From assembly GCA_963552605.1 (NCBI GenBank), contig CAUVKI010000027.1:1-24855 (forward strand): DNA of 24,855 nt. Reading direction: 5' to 3'. Numbering within the stretch: the stretch's first letter is position 1; each line of letters begins with the position of its first letter. Source of the DNA: CAUVKI01 sp963552605 (GTDB lineage: Bacteria > Bacillota > Clostridia > Tissierellales > Peptoniphilaceae). The notes below the pieces were generated by a model. It searched no databases. It was given only the letters and a program-made list of their open reading frames with translations, and had not been told where the DNA came from. This document shows positions 7,489-16,708 of the stretch, piece after piece. Position numbers and translations under genes: made by a program.

Positions 7489-7989
7489 ATGGTTAAAAAT
7501 TGGCTTAAACACCTTGCAATATTTCTTGGAGTATTTTTTTTGGATAATTCATTTTTTCCAATGCTTTTAAAATTTGCAGGTATATCCGCAAACCTTTCCC
7601 TGATTTATATAATGCTGTTCGGGATTTACTTAGGGAGTGTGAAGGGAGCGGGGGCGGGGCTTTTTTTGGGGCTCATCTCGGATATATTATTTTCAAATCC
7701 TGTCGGAATAAGTGCGTTAATTTTATTCACTGCGGGAGCTGCCGGAGGACTTCTCATAAATCTCAAGGGGAAGATTATATATCTTCCTGTTGCGGCATTT
7801 TGTTTTACGGTGGTTTTTTTATTTTTCAGGTATTTAATAAACTCGTTCTTTTTTTCGGAAACAATTTTCACCAATTATCTCAAATTCAGATATCTCTGTA
7901 TGATTTTTCTTAATTCGATATTGGTGATCCCCATGAACTTGATTTTTGACAGATTGTTCGGAGAGAGAGATTTAAGCTTTGAAAAGTAG
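7489..7989 (+). CDS. mreD: Rod shape-determining protein MreD
   Basis: A 166-residue integral membrane protein with about five hydrophobic helices. The family-like FFLDNSFFPMLLKF start, the LIYIMLFGIYLGSVKGAGAGLFLGLISDI segment and NPVGISAL are visible. It works with MreC and MreB in lateral wall synthesis. It sits 12 bases after mreC and 8 bases before the PBP2 gene. MreD is poorly conserved in general, so the call rests on membrane pattern plus position. Confidence 0.92.
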   Translation: MVKNWLKHLAIFLGVFFLDNSFFPMLLKFAGISANLSLIYIMLFGIYLGSVKGAGAGLFLGLISDILFSNPVGISALILFTAGAAGGLLINLKGKIIYLPVAAFCFTVVFLFFRYLINSFFFSETIFTNYLKFRYLCMIFLNSILVIPMNLIFDRLFGERDLSFEK

Positions 7990-7997
7990 GTTTTGCT

Positions 7998-10900
7998 ATG
8001 AAATTTGATCGGTACTCCTTTATTTCATTAGTAGTTCTATTATTTTTTTCCTTAGTAGTGTTTTTTTATGCAAGATTGACTTTAGTGGAGGGCGCTCAAT
8101 ACAGAGAATTTTCCGACGAAAAAAGAATAAGAACCGTTATAACCACCGCACCCAGAGGAGAGATTTTGGATAGAAACGGGCTTCTCATAGCGGGAAACAG
8201 AGCAAGCTTTACCGTGCAGCTTCAAAAAGACATACTGAGTTCTCTTTCGCCTGAGGAAAAAAATTCCGTCTCTCTATCTCTTATTCGCCTTTTGGAAAGT
8301 GACGGCGTTGACTATTTAAATGAATATCCCGTGCTTTTAAACACACTCTCCCTTAAGGGAGGAGGCGAGGGGAATGCCGAGGACTTTTTGGTTGAGAAAC
8401 TTCTTAAAAACGGACTTGTTGAAAGTTTTTTGACCTGTGATAGAAATTATTACGCTTTCACGGATTACTATAAATTTACGATAGGAGACAGACTTTTAAA
8501 AGCCATTGAGTCAAAAGAGGGCGAAGTGCCCTTGGTCTTTAAAAAATCCGAAGAAGGTTTCTCGTTGCAATTCAAAGAAATGGATATTTATGAATGGGAA
8601 AAAAATAAAGGCATCGATAAAATCGACTCCCCTCTCAAACTTTTAGAGCATTTTTTGGTTAATGACCCGGGGATTTTAAGAAAAGTCATCTCACATCCCA
8701 TAGCTCGCCTTTGTGCATATGAACTTCTAAATTCAAAGGGGCTTGCGGATAGATTGGAATTGAAAAAATTTTCGCTCTCCTTTGATGATAAGTTTCTTGC
8801 ACAAAAGGTTTATTTGAAAACGCTTTCCCCGAAGGTTACGGACTCTTCCTCCGCAACCGACGATTTTTGCAGTATCTTTGATGACAATGCTTTTGGTAAC
8901 TTTATGAAAAAGATTTACCCTCCCGATGAAAAAGGAAAAGCTTTTTCGGTGCAGAAAGAAGCGGTCAGGTTTCTTAGTGAGAAAGGCATAGAAACCAACA
9001 TAGAAGTCGCTCTTTCAAAGGATGGAACCTATAACCTATACACTTACAGGGGCGGTTTTGACCCTTTGAATGAGGAACCCTCCGATATAATACTGAATTT
9101 TATAAGAAACAATAATCTGGTGAAAGAGTTTTTAACTCAAGACACAATAAAATACCGTGCTCAAGGGGAGCTTATAGAGCTTGGAATAAATCCCGGGATT
9201 TCCATTTCTGAAACACCGTTTACTTACACGGCTCTCAAGGATAAAGAAAATTTTCTCACACAGGAGAAACTTTTAAACGATTTTTCAAGAAACTCGGACT
9301 CCATGCACACGGACAGCCGAAGACAGTCCGCATCGATAAAGACCGTTGAAACTCTTTTTTATCTGCTGCGTGAAAAGCACAATATCCCCGAGGAACTTTC
9401 CGACTTCGAGGCAAGAGGACTTCTTTCTTTGAACAGACTTGTGAGGAGTCAGGGGTTTCTTGCCTATCAGCCGATTAACCTCGCATATGGAGTGTCGGAT
9501 AAGACAGTGGCAACCATAAAGGAAAGCTTCGGAACGAGAAAGGGGGTTCTTATTTCCGTTGAACCCGTAAGATACTATCCCTACAACTCAACTGCAAGTC
9601 ACGTGATAGGATACATAGGAAAAATCAGTCAGGACTCCGAGGTGGAAAAATATATAAAGGAAAAAAATTATCAGGTCGGAGACTTTGTGGGAAAGACGGG
9701 ACTTGAACAGGCGATGGAGGACGTTTTGCGGGGAACTCCGGGGAAGAAAGTTATAGAAATAGACGCAATCGGAAATACTACCGGAGAGATTGAACAGTCT
9801 TTAGGTATTCCCGGGCATACCGTTGTTTCCACAATAGACATAGAGCTTGAAAAATTTGCGGAAGAAAAACTTTCGGAGATAATGAAAGCCATGAGGACTT
9901 CTTCAGTCTATGAAAGCCCTTGGGGAAACTACAAGTACGAACCTTTTAAAGACAGGAATAAGGACCTGAAAAATCCGCAGGCAAATACGGGTGCCGTAGT
10001 GGTTCAAAAGGTTAAGAGCGGAGAAATTTTGGCGATGGCAAGCGTACCGTCATTCAATCCCAATTTGTTTTCCGAAGGGATTTCTCAAGATGATTTCAGA
10101 AGTCTTTTTCCTGAAAATGAAAAAGATTTGCTTGCACCCCGTCCTCTTTTCAATATAGCCACTCAAACTCCCACCCAGCCGGGGTCTGTATTCAAAATGG
10201 TTACGGGGCTTACCGCACTTGAGAAAGGGTGGAATCCGAATAAAAAAATTCTCGATATGGGTTATGTGGAGGTGGGGACATCTAAACCCAGATGTTGGTA
10301 CTATGCTCAATACGGAAGAACTCACGGCAAGATGAATTTGAAAGATGCACTTGAGAATTCCTGCAACTATTATTTTTATTCCCTTGCCCTCGGAGAAAAT
10401 CAGAGAACCAAAGAGAAGCTAAGTACAAAAGTGGATATTTCGGAGATTGACAAAATGGCAAGAAGATTGGGTTTCGGAGAAAAAACCGGAATAGAGATAA
10501 AAATACCTGCAGAGCAAAAAGGTTCTCTCCCCAATAAGGACGCAAAGAGAACCATTGCCACAGCAAGACTTAATTCCTACTTAAGGTCTAACATAGAAAG
10601 ATATGTTGTGGATAAGAAAATTTTCAATAAGGAGGGTGCTATTAAAGAAATTCTCTCGTGGCTTGGGGAGGATAAACAAAAAAGCAGAGGTGAAGTTATC
10701 GGAGCGCTTTCAGATTTGGGACTTGAGCCTTTGGTTCCCTTAGACGGAAGAAAGGACGGACTTGCGGATATTATAAAGTTCACCTACTTCATAGATGCCA
10801 GATGGGGAATGGCAAACACATTAAACGCAACAATCGGACAAGGAGAGATATCGGCGACTCCCCTTCAAATTTCAAATTATATTTCCACGCTTGCAAACGG

Positions 10901-11342
10901 AGGAAGGAGATATAAACCGTCCGTGATAGATTCCACCTATGACGATTTCGGAATAAGGGTTAAGAAAAATCATGAATATGAGGATACTGGTCTTTCTAAA
11001 AAGGACATAGATGAAGTGAAAGAGGGTATGGAGCAGGTTATAAATAAAAGTCATATCAAATCCGTATTCGAGTCGCTTCCGTTTACAGTGGCGGGAAAAA
11101 CCGGTTCGGCCGAAAAATCCGGAATAAATCCCGCAACCGGTGAAGAATATTCGGCATATGCCTGGTTTACCTGCTATGCTCCGGCTGACGATCCGGAAGT
11201 TGCTGTGACGGTTTTAATTTTTCAAGGGAGAACCGGATCCAATGCGGCACCGCTTGCAAGGGACATTCTTGCCAAGTATTTTAAGAGCATTCCTCCGGAA
11301 AAAGAAAGCTCGACAGTGAAAAGTTCGGGCAATCAGGAATAG
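7998..11342 (+). CDS. mrdA: Class B penicillin-binding protein 2 (MrdA type), oversized
   Basis: A 1114-residue monofunctional transpeptidase that cross-links peptidoglycan during elongation. It has one N-terminal membrane helix (about 8-27), then TTAPRGEILDRNG (start of the PBP dimer region). A long insertion of roughly 300 or more residues follows before the usual dimer-domain text resumes (YQPINLAYGVSD, near residue 490). The transpeptidase domain holds S730 in SVFK, S788 in SCN and K1034 in KTGSAEKSG, so all three catalytic motifs are intact. Typical MrdA is 600-700 residues, but long versions occur in Clostridia. No rodA gene is adjacent, so its glycosyltransferase partner must lie elsewhere. 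Start is ATG 8 bases after mreD, with a weak ribosome binding site. Confidence 0.95.
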   Translation: MKFDRYSFISLVVLLFFSLVVFFYARLTLVEGAQYREFSDEKRIRTVITTAPRGEILDRNGLLIAGNRASFTVQLQKDILSSLSPEEKNSVSLSLIRLLESDGVDYLNEYPVLLNTLSLKGGGEGNAEDFLVEKLLKNGLVESFLTCDRNYYAFTDYYKFTIGDRLLKAIESKEGEVPLVFKKSEEGFSLQFKEMDIYEWEKNKGIDKIDSPLKLLEHFLVNDPGILRKVISHPIARLCAYELLNSKGLADRLELKKFSLSFDDKFLAQKVYLKTLSPKVTDSSSATDDFCSIFDDNAFGNFMKKIYPPDEKGKAFSVQKEAVRFLSEKGIETNIEVALSKDGTYNLYTYRGGFDPLNEEPSDIILNFIRNNNLVKEFLTQDTIKYRAQGELIELGINPGISISETPFTYTALKDKENFLTQEKLLNDFSRNSDSMHTDSRRQSASIKTVETLFYLLREKHNIPEELSDFEARGLLSLNRLVRSQGFLAYQPINLAYGVSDKTVATIKESFGTRKGVLISVEPVRYYPYNSTASHVIGYIGKISQDSEVEKYIKEKNYQVGDFVGKTGLEQAMEDVLRGTPGKKVIEIDAIGNTTGEIEQSLGIPGHTVVSTIDIELEKFAEEKLSEIMKAMRTSSVYESPWGNYKYEPFKDRNKDLKNPQANTGAVVVQKVKSGEILAMASVPSFNPNLFSEGISQDDFRSLFPENEKDLLAPRPLFNIATQTPTQPGSVFKMVTGLTALEKGWNPNKKILDMGYVEVGTSKPRCWYYAQYGRTHGKMNLKDALENSCNYYFYSLALGENQRTKEKLSTKVDISEIDKMARRLGFGEKTGIEIKIPAEQKGSLPNKDAKRTIATARLNSYLRSNIERYVVDKKIFNKEGAIKEILSWLGEDKQKSRGEVIGALSDLGLEPLVPLDGRKDGLADIIKFTYFIDARWGMANTLNATIGQGEISATPLQISNYISTLANGGRRYKPSVIDSTYDDFGIRVKKNHEYEDTGLSKKDIDEVKEGMEQVINKSHIKSVFESLPFTVAGKTGSAEKSGINPATGEEYSAYAWFTCYAPADDPEVAVTVLIFQGRTGSNAAPLARDILAKYFKSIPPEKESSTVKSSGNQE

Positions 11343-11359
11343 GAAGTGAGGGCGCGAAA

Positions 11360-12010
11360 GTGAAAGAAATTTTGGAGTTTCGGGGAGTGAAAGAGGGGAT
11401 TTACATAGATGTTCACACCTCCGACTTTAATGAAGCTAAGGCTGAACTTGAGGTTAAGCTTGAGAAAAACCGAAATTTTTATCGTGATGTGAAGCTTATA
11501 GATGTAGTTGCAGACAATCTTACTGAAAGGGAGATTGTAGAACTGAAGTTGATTTTAAAATATAAATACGAACTTTTTGTGTCCGATGAGAATTTGCCAA
11601 AGGATATTTTTTCAAATCACCACAAAAAGGATATCGAAAAAAAATCACTTCAGGATTTTAAAGATATAGATTGCGCCGTTACTAAATTTATATACGGCAC
11701 CGTAAGGAGCGGGCAGGAAATTCATTTTGATGGAAATATCGTGATTGTGGGAGATGTGAATCCCGGGGCATATGTGGCATGCACGGGGCATTTAATAGTT
11801 ATGGGAATTTTCAGAGGAGTGTGCCACATAGGCGCAAACGGAAATGAGAAGGCTCTCCTTGCCTGCTATAATCTTAAACCCGTACAAGTGAGGATCGCAG
11901 GAAAGGTTGCAGTGATTAGCGACAGCTCGGAGGTTTTGATGCCGGAGATTGTCCATATAAAAAATAAAGAGGTGGTAGTGGAGCAGTATTTGCCGAACAA
12001 AAGCATATAG
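11360..12010 (+). CDS. minC: Septum site-determining protein MinC
   Basis: A 216-residue inhibitor of FtsZ assembly. The C-terminal beta-helix domain (about residues 104-205) is clear: VRSGQEIHFDGNIVIVGDVNPGA, HLIVMGIFRGVCHIGANGNE and KPVQVRIAGKVAVISD. This part binds MinD. The N-terminal domain is more divergent, as usual. It starts with GTG at 11360, placed 7 bases after GAGGG. The gene follows the PBP2 stop by 17 bases. Confidence 0.94.
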   Translation: MKEILEFRGVKEGIYIDVHTSDFNEAKAELEVKLEKNRNFYRDVKLIDVVADNLTEREIVELKLILKYKYELFVSDENLPKDIFSNHHKKDIEKKSLQDFKDIDCAVTKFIYGTVRSGQEIHFDGNIVIVGDVNPGAYVACTGHLIVMGIFRGVCHIGANGNEKALLACYNLKPVQVRIAGKVAVISDSSEVLMPEIVHIKNKEVVVEQYLPNKSI

Positions 12011-12029
12011 AGTACAAGGGGGAAAAGCT

Positions 12030-12839
12030 ATGGAAAAAGAGGGCGTGGCAATTGTCATCACTTCAGGAAAAGGCGGAGTTGGTAAAACCACCACAACCGC
12101 AAATATCGGAACGGGACTTGCAATGAGAGGGAAAAAGGTCTGCGTTGTAGATGCGGATATAGGACTTAGAAATTTAGATGTGGTGCTGGGGCTTGAGAAT
12201 AGAATTGTATACGATTTGGTTGATGTGGTGGAGGGACGCGCAAAGCTCAAGCAAGGGTTGGTTAAGGATAAAAAGACGGATTTTCTCTTTCTTCTTCCGG
12301 CAGCTCAAACCAGAGATAAATCCGCTGTAAATCCTGAACAAATGAAAATACTTGTTTCTGAACTTAAAAGGGAATTTGATTATGTGATTATAGACTCGCC
12401 TGCGGGGATTGAACAGGGGTTTCAAAACTCGATCGTGGCGGCGGATAGAGCCTACATAGTTACAACTCCCGAAGTTTCTGCAGTAAGAGATGCGGATAGG
12501 GTCATAGGACTTTTGCAAGCCAAGGAAGATCTTCAACCGAAGCTTATCGTCAACCGTCTTAGAAGAGATATGGTCGAAAGAGGCGATATGATGGACGTGG
12601 ACGATATAAAGGACATATTGGCGATAGACATTTTGGGAATTGTTCCCGATGATGAAGCAATCGTAATTTCCACCAACAAAGGAGAGCCTGCGGTTTATGA
12701 CGAAACATCTCTTGCAGGGCGAGCTTATAGGAACATAGCTTCACGCATTGAGGGAAACGAGGTGGCGTTCTTAAATTTTGCGGATTATGAAGAGGGAAAA
12801 CTCAAAAAAATATTCAAGATCCTGTTTAAGAAAGGCTAG
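12030..12839 (+). CDS. minD: Septum site-determining ATPase MinD
   Basis: A 269-residue deviant Walker A ATPase. SGKGGVGKTT with signature K14 and K19, the VVDADIGLRNLDVVLGLE switch I region and VIIDSPAGIEQGF (Walker B region) are all present. The last residues (EEGKLKKIFKILFKKG) form the amphipathic membrane-targeting helix. ATP-bound MinD recruits MinC to the membrane. MinE is encoded 8 bases downstream. The ribosome binding site is an AAGGGGG before the ATG. Confidence 0.97.
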   Translation: MEKEGVAIVITSGKGGVGKTTTTANIGTGLAMRGKKVCVVDADIGLRNLDVVLGLENRIVYDLVDVVEGRAKLKQGLVKDKKTDFLFLLPAAQTRDKSAVNPEQMKILVSELKREFDYVIIDSPAGIEQGFQNSIVAADRAYIVTTPEVSAVRDADRVIGLLQAKEDLQPKLIVNRLRRDMVERGDMMDVDDIKDILAIDILGIVPDDEAIVISTNKGEPAVYDETSLAGRAYRNIASRIEGNEVAFLNFADYEEGKLKKIFKILFKKG

Positions 12840-12847
12840 GTTTTGAA

Positions 12848-13114
12848 ATGCTTGATATTTTTTTTAAAAATAAGAATAAGAGTAAAAATATTGCAAAAGA
12901 TCGCCTAAAACTCGTTCTGGTTCATGATCGGACGGACATTTCTCCCAAACTTATGGAAGATATGAAATCAGGTATTATAGATGTGATTAGCAGATATTTG
13001 GAAATAGATATCAATGAAATCGAGTTTAAGGTTACCCGCACGGTTAAGGAAAGGAACGGCTCATCTTCCGAACTTGTGGCAAATATTCCGATATTGCGTG
13101 TGAGAAATGATTAA
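12848..13114 (+). CDS. minE: Cell division topological specificity factor MinE
   Basis: An 88-residue protein, the usual size. The hydrophobic N-terminal MLDIFF (membrane-targeting), the central RLKLVLVHDRTDISP anti-MinCD segment and the C-terminal dimerisation part are visible. MinE stimulates MinD ATPase and drives pole-to-pole oscillation, so this organism probably uses the oscillating Min system rather than DivIVA/MinJ alone. Its end overlaps the next gene by 8 bases (ATGATTAA). Confidence 0.95.
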   Translation: MLDIFFKNKNKSKNIAKDRLKLVLVHDRTDISPKLMEDMKSGIIDVISRYLEIDINEIEFKVTRTVKERNGSSSELVANIPILRVRND

Positions 13115-14141
13115 GAAAATACTTTTGCTTTCGGTTTTAGTTCTTATGTGCGCCTGCTCAAAAGAGGAAAGTTCGATTTTTAAAGAAGATTTTTTAATGG
13201 ATACGGTTGTATCCGTAAAATTGTACGGTACTAAGGATAAAAGAGTCATTGATGAAATCTTCCAAAGGCTTGAAGAGATAGATGAAACCTTCGATAATTA
13301 CAATTCTGACAGTCCGATAGAAAAAATAAATAACAACCCGAACACTCCAACTGAAGTACCCGACGAGGCGGCAAGACTTATAGAACGTTCTCTTGGTTAT
13401 GCGAAGGAAACTGACGGGTACTTTAACCCCGTGCTCGGAAGTCTTACAAAAATTTGGAATATTTCTCAAGGTGAAAAGGATAGAGAGAGTATTCCCTCCG
13501 ATGAAGAAATTTCAAAGGCACTAAGTCATATCGATTTTTCAAAACTTTCCGTTTCCGACAATTCGGTTTCCATAAACGACACAGGAGAGAAACTTGATTT
13601 GGGCGCAATAGTCAAGGGCTATGCCGCAGATGAAGTGAAAAAACTTTTGGATAAGGAAAAAATCGGTGCGGCGGTTATAGATTTGGGCGGAAATATTATG
13701 ACCTATGGAAAAAAATCCGACGGCAGCCCTTGGGTTGTCGGAGTGAGAAACCCTTCAGAGTCGGAGAGTTTAGTCTTTACCTACGAGAGCGACAAAACTT
13801 CCACTTGTGTGACCAGCGGCAACTATGAAAGATTTTTTATCCACAACGGAAAAAGGTATCACCATATAATAGATCCTGAAACGGGATTTCCGTCGGAGGG
13901 AAATTGGCTTTCGGTTTCCGTGGTGTGCGAGAGCTCGGAAGTGGCGGATATGCTCTCGACAGCTCTTTTTGTGGCGGGACCCGAGAAAGCTTCCGAGATT
14001 TTGAAAAAATTCGATGCCGAAGCAGCTTTTGTTATGGACGATAAACGAGTGTTTGCGAGTGGAGATTTTTTTTCCAAGATAGATAAAAATTCCCTGCAAA
14101 CCGATTATGAAATTTACAGATTGGAAGATTTTAATGATTGA
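13107..14141 (+). CDS. apbE: ApbE-family FAD:protein FMN transferase lipoprotein
   Basis: A 344-residue exported enzyme that moves FMN from FAD to a Thr/Ser of target proteins such as Rnf, Nqr or FMN-binding domain proteins. A signal peptide ends at C17; the lipobox MCAC is slightly atypical (Met at -3). Family motifs include MDTVVSVKLYG, the GSLTKIWN region, LDLGAIVKGYAADEV, VIDLGGNI, HHIIDPETGFPSE and the metal-site ADMLSTALFVAG. All look intact. No flavinylation target is encoded in this window. It overlaps minE by 8 bases and the following radical SAM gene by 8 bases, so it is embedded in the operon. Confidence 0.94.
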   Translation: MIKKILLLSVLVLMCACSKEESSIFKEDFLMDTVVSVKLYGTKDKRVIDEIFQRLEEIDETFDNYNSDSPIEKINNNPNTPTEVPDEAARLIERSLGYAKETDGYFNPVLGSLTKIWNISQGEKDRESIPSDEEISKALSHIDFSKLSVSDNSVSINDTGEKLDLGAIVKGYAADEVKKLLDKEKIGAAVIDLGGNIMTYGKKSDGSPWVVGVRNPSESESLVFTYESDKTSTCVTSGNYERFFIHNGKRYHHIIDPETGFPSEGNWLSVSVVCESSEVADMLSTALFVAGPEKASEILKKFDAEAAFVMDDKRVFASGDFFSKIDKNSLQTDYEIYRLEDFND

Positions 14142-15966
14142 TGAATTTGCACTAAATGCCGCCCTTTCACGGGTTGAAAAGCCTGCAAGATATGTGGGAG
14201 GGGAATTAAACTCGATAGTTAAGAATTTCGATGATGTGAAAGTAAGGGTAGCTTTTTCATATCCCGATGTGTATGAAGTCGGAATGAGCAATTTGGCGGT
14301 GAGCATTTTATATTACCTTATGAATGAAAGAAGCGATTGTCTTTGCGAAAGAGTCTTTGCCCCGTGGCCGGATATGGAAGAGGAGATGAGAAAGCGAAAA
14401 ATTCCCCTCTACTCACTTGAAAGTCGGGAGGAAATTAGGAATTTCGATCTTTGGGGAATTACACTTCAATACGAGCTTAGCTTTACCAATATTTTAAATA
14501 TGATGGATTTGGCGGGAGTGCCTATCCATGCCTATGAAAGAACAGAAAAAGATCCGATAGTGATGGCGGGAGGACCTTGCGTCTACAATCCCGAACCGCT
14601 TGCGGATTTTTTTGATTTTTTTATTATAGGAGAGGGAGAAGAAGTCAATATTGAAGTGTTGGAACTTTATATAGAGCATAAGGAGAAAGGATTTATTAAG
14701 GAGGATTTTCTCTTTGAGCTTACGAGGATTGAGGGAGTGTATGTGCCCAAGTTTTACGATACGGTTTATAATTCGGACGGTACTTTAAAAAGTTTTCTCC
14801 CTAACAGAGAGGGCGTTCCCAAAAAAATTTCAAAAAGAATAAACCGTGTTCTTGACGAGATGTTTATTCCTAAAAAAACTATGGTGCCCTTTGTGGAAAT
14901 TATTCATGACAGAATTTCAATGGAGGTTTTCAGAGGCTGCACTCACGGGTGCAGATTTTGTCAAGCGGGAATGATTTATCGTCCGATTAGAGAGAAGTCC
15001 ACAAAAAAATTATTGGAGCAGGGAAGAGCTTTGGTGCGTTCTTCCGGATTTGAGGATATTTCCTTGGTGTCCTTAAGCACTTGCGATTATTCCGAGCTGC
15101 TAAGACTTATTAGAATGCTCTCCGAGGAATTTTCCGAAGAAAAGGTGAGCGTATCGCTCCCGTCATTAAGACTTGATACATTCAGCGTTGAAGCTTTGGA
15201 AGAAACGGAGAAGGTCAGAAAAACCGGTTTGACCTTCGCTCCCGAAGCGGGCTCTCAAAGAATGAGAGATATAATAAATAAAGGCATTGACGAAAATGAC
15301 ATTGAAGAAACTTTGAAATTTGTTTTTGAAGAGGGATTTTCTTCAGTTAAGCTATACTTTATGATAGGGCTGCCCGAAGAAAATATGGAAGATGTAAGGG
15401 GGATAGGGGAGCTTGCATATAAGGTTAGGGATTTGTTTTTCTCCCGACCGAAAGAGCTTAGAAAGGGAAACTTAAAGGTTACTGCAAGCACTTCCTGCTT
15501 TGTGCCCAAACCCTTTACACCTTTTCAATGGGTCGGACAAAACGGCATTGATGAGTTCTATGAAAAGATAGAATTATTAAAGGCGCAAATCAGGGATCCC
15601 AAAGTGAAATATCGCTATCACGAGCCCGAAACCTCACGCATTGAGGCTATCATAGCCAGAGGCGACAGAAAAGTCGGGCGTTTGATTGAGAGAGCTTTTT
15701 TGAAAGGACAAAAATTTGACGGGTGGGATTATTACTTTAACTATGACGTCTGGTGTGAAGCGATGGAAGAAATCGGAATGGACGGAGATTTCTATTCAAA
15801 AAGAGAAAGAAGCTATGATGAAATTTTTCCTTGGGATTTTTTGGATATAGGGGTTTCCAAGGAATTTTTGCTTAAAGAACTTCATAAAGCCAAGAGGGGA
15901 GAACTTACTCCCGATTGCAGAAAGAGCTGTAACGGCTGCGGAATAAAAAATTGCACTATGCATTAA
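14134..15966 (+). CDS. TIGR03960-type radical SAM protein with B12-binding-like N-terminus
   Basis: A 610-residue protein. The N-terminal third resembles a cobalamin-binding fold (RVAFSYPDVYEVGMSNLAVSILYY, FAPWPDMEEEM). The radical SAM core has C269-x3-C273-x2-C276 in RGCTHGCRFCQAG. A C-terminal Cys-rich end (CRKSCNGCGIKNC) is typical. Members are found next to DUF2344 proteins in Clostridia and the reaction is not established. The start at 14134 is chosen over 14107 because GGAAG lies 7 bases upstream, giving an 8-base overlap with apbE. Confidence 0.92.
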   Translation: MIDEFALNAALSRVEKPARYVGGELNSIVKNFDDVKVRVAFSYPDVYEVGMSNLAVSILYYLMNERSDCLCERVFAPWPDMEEEMRKRKIPLYSLESREEIRNFDLWGITLQYELSFTNILNMMDLAGVPIHAYERTEKDPIVMAGGPCVYNPEPLADFFDFFIIGEGEEVNIEVLELYIEHKEKGFIKEDFLFELTRIEGVYVPKFYDTVYNSDGTLKSFLPNREGVPKKISKRINRVLDEMFIPKKTMVPFVEIIHDRISMEVFRGCTHGCRFCQAGMIYRPIREKSTKKLLEQGRALVRSSGFEDISLVSLSTCDYSELLRLIRMLSEEFSEEKVSVSLPSLRLDTFSVEALEETEKVRKTGLTFAPEAGSQRMRDIINKGIDENDIEETLKFVFEEGFSSVKLYFMIGLPEENMEDVRGIGELAYKVRDLFFSRPKELRKGNLKVTASTSCFVPKPFTPFQWVGQNGIDEFYEKIELLKAQIRDPKVKYRYHEPETSRIEAIIARGDRKVGRLIERAFLKGQKFDGWDYYFNYDVWCEAMEEIGMDGDFYSKRERSYDEIFPWDFLDIGVSKEFLLKELHKAKRGELTPDCRKSCNGCGIKNCTMH

Positions 15967-15985
15967 GGTTTAAAAGGGTGAGGGA

Positions 15986-16675
15986 GTGAAAATAAGATTT
16001 CGCTATGAAAAAAAAGGAATGTTAAAATTCATATCACATCTTGATACGATGAGAGTTTTTGAAAGGGCATTGAGAAGAATTTGTGCACCTGTGGAATTTT
16101 CCAAAGGTTTTAATCCGCATATGATTATGAACCTTTCAAATCCTTTGCCGTTGGGAGTTGAGAGCATAGCCGAGTTTTTGGAAGTGAGATTTAAAACCGA
16201 AGTCGATGCCTGCGAGCTGATGAAAAAATTAAACTCGGATCTTCCACGCGGCATTAAACTCTTATCGTGGGAAAATCCATTGGGAAAATCTATAAGCGAC
16301 AGAACTTTTTGGTCGGTTTATAAAATTTTTTTTCCGATTTCCGACTCCAATATTTCCAAAGGACTTATTGAGGCAAGACTTTCAGATTTTTTGGCAAGGG
16401 AGAGCATAGTGATTGATAAAAAAAGAAAGCAGAAAGGGAAAAAAATCTTGACCAAACAGGAAATTCGCAATATGATAGGTGCGGTCGGTGTGGAAGAATT
16501 TTCCGAGAGGGGAGTTGCGTTTTCGGTGACTCTTTTGACCACGGGTCAAGGCGGGCTCAATGTGCTTGTTTTTTCCAAAGTTTTTAATGATATTTTGAAG
16601 ATTTCCGCCGATGAAAGAGAAGCGGAGATTATAAGACTGGATTTGTTGGACGAGAACGGTAAAAGTCTCTTATAA
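15986..16675 (+). CDS. TIGR03936/DUF2344 radical SAM-associated protein
   Basis: A 229-residue partner of the preceding radical SAM protein (fused in some species). The start MKIRFRYEKKGMLKFISHLDTMRVFERALRR and the FSKGFNPHMIMNLSNPLPLGVES segment are characteristic. Start is GTG at 15986 with AAGGG 7 bases upstream. In most Clostridia an RNase E/G gene and the L21/L27 genes follow. Here the next items are a candidate minus-strand RNA and an unfamiliar repeat protein. Function is unknown; involvement in tRNA or rRNA modification has been guessed from context only. Confidence 0.92.
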   Translation: MKIRFRYEKKGMLKFISHLDTMRVFERALRRICAPVEFSKGFNPHMIMNLSNPLPLGVESIAEFLEVRFKTEVDACELMKKLNSDLPRGIKLLSWENPLGKSISDRTFWSVYKIFFPISDSNISKGLIEARLSDFLARESIVIDKKRKQKGKKILTKQEIRNMIGAVGVEEFSERGVAFSVTLLTTGQGGLNVLVFSKVFNDILKISADEREAEIIRLDLLDENGKSLL

Positions 16676-16708
16676 AAAAAAGGAGTCCTTGCGGGGGTAC
16701 GCAAGGAC
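16674..16708 (-). terminator. Minus-strand intrinsic terminator with C-rich loop
   Basis: On the minus strand GTCCTTGCG (16708-16700), loop TACCCC, CGCAAGGAC (16693-16685), then TCC and eight Ts (16681-16674). On the plus strand the same hairpin has no T run after it, so it is not a good terminator for the rightward operon. The T run overlaps the stop codon of the DUF2344 gene. Confidence 0.75.
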
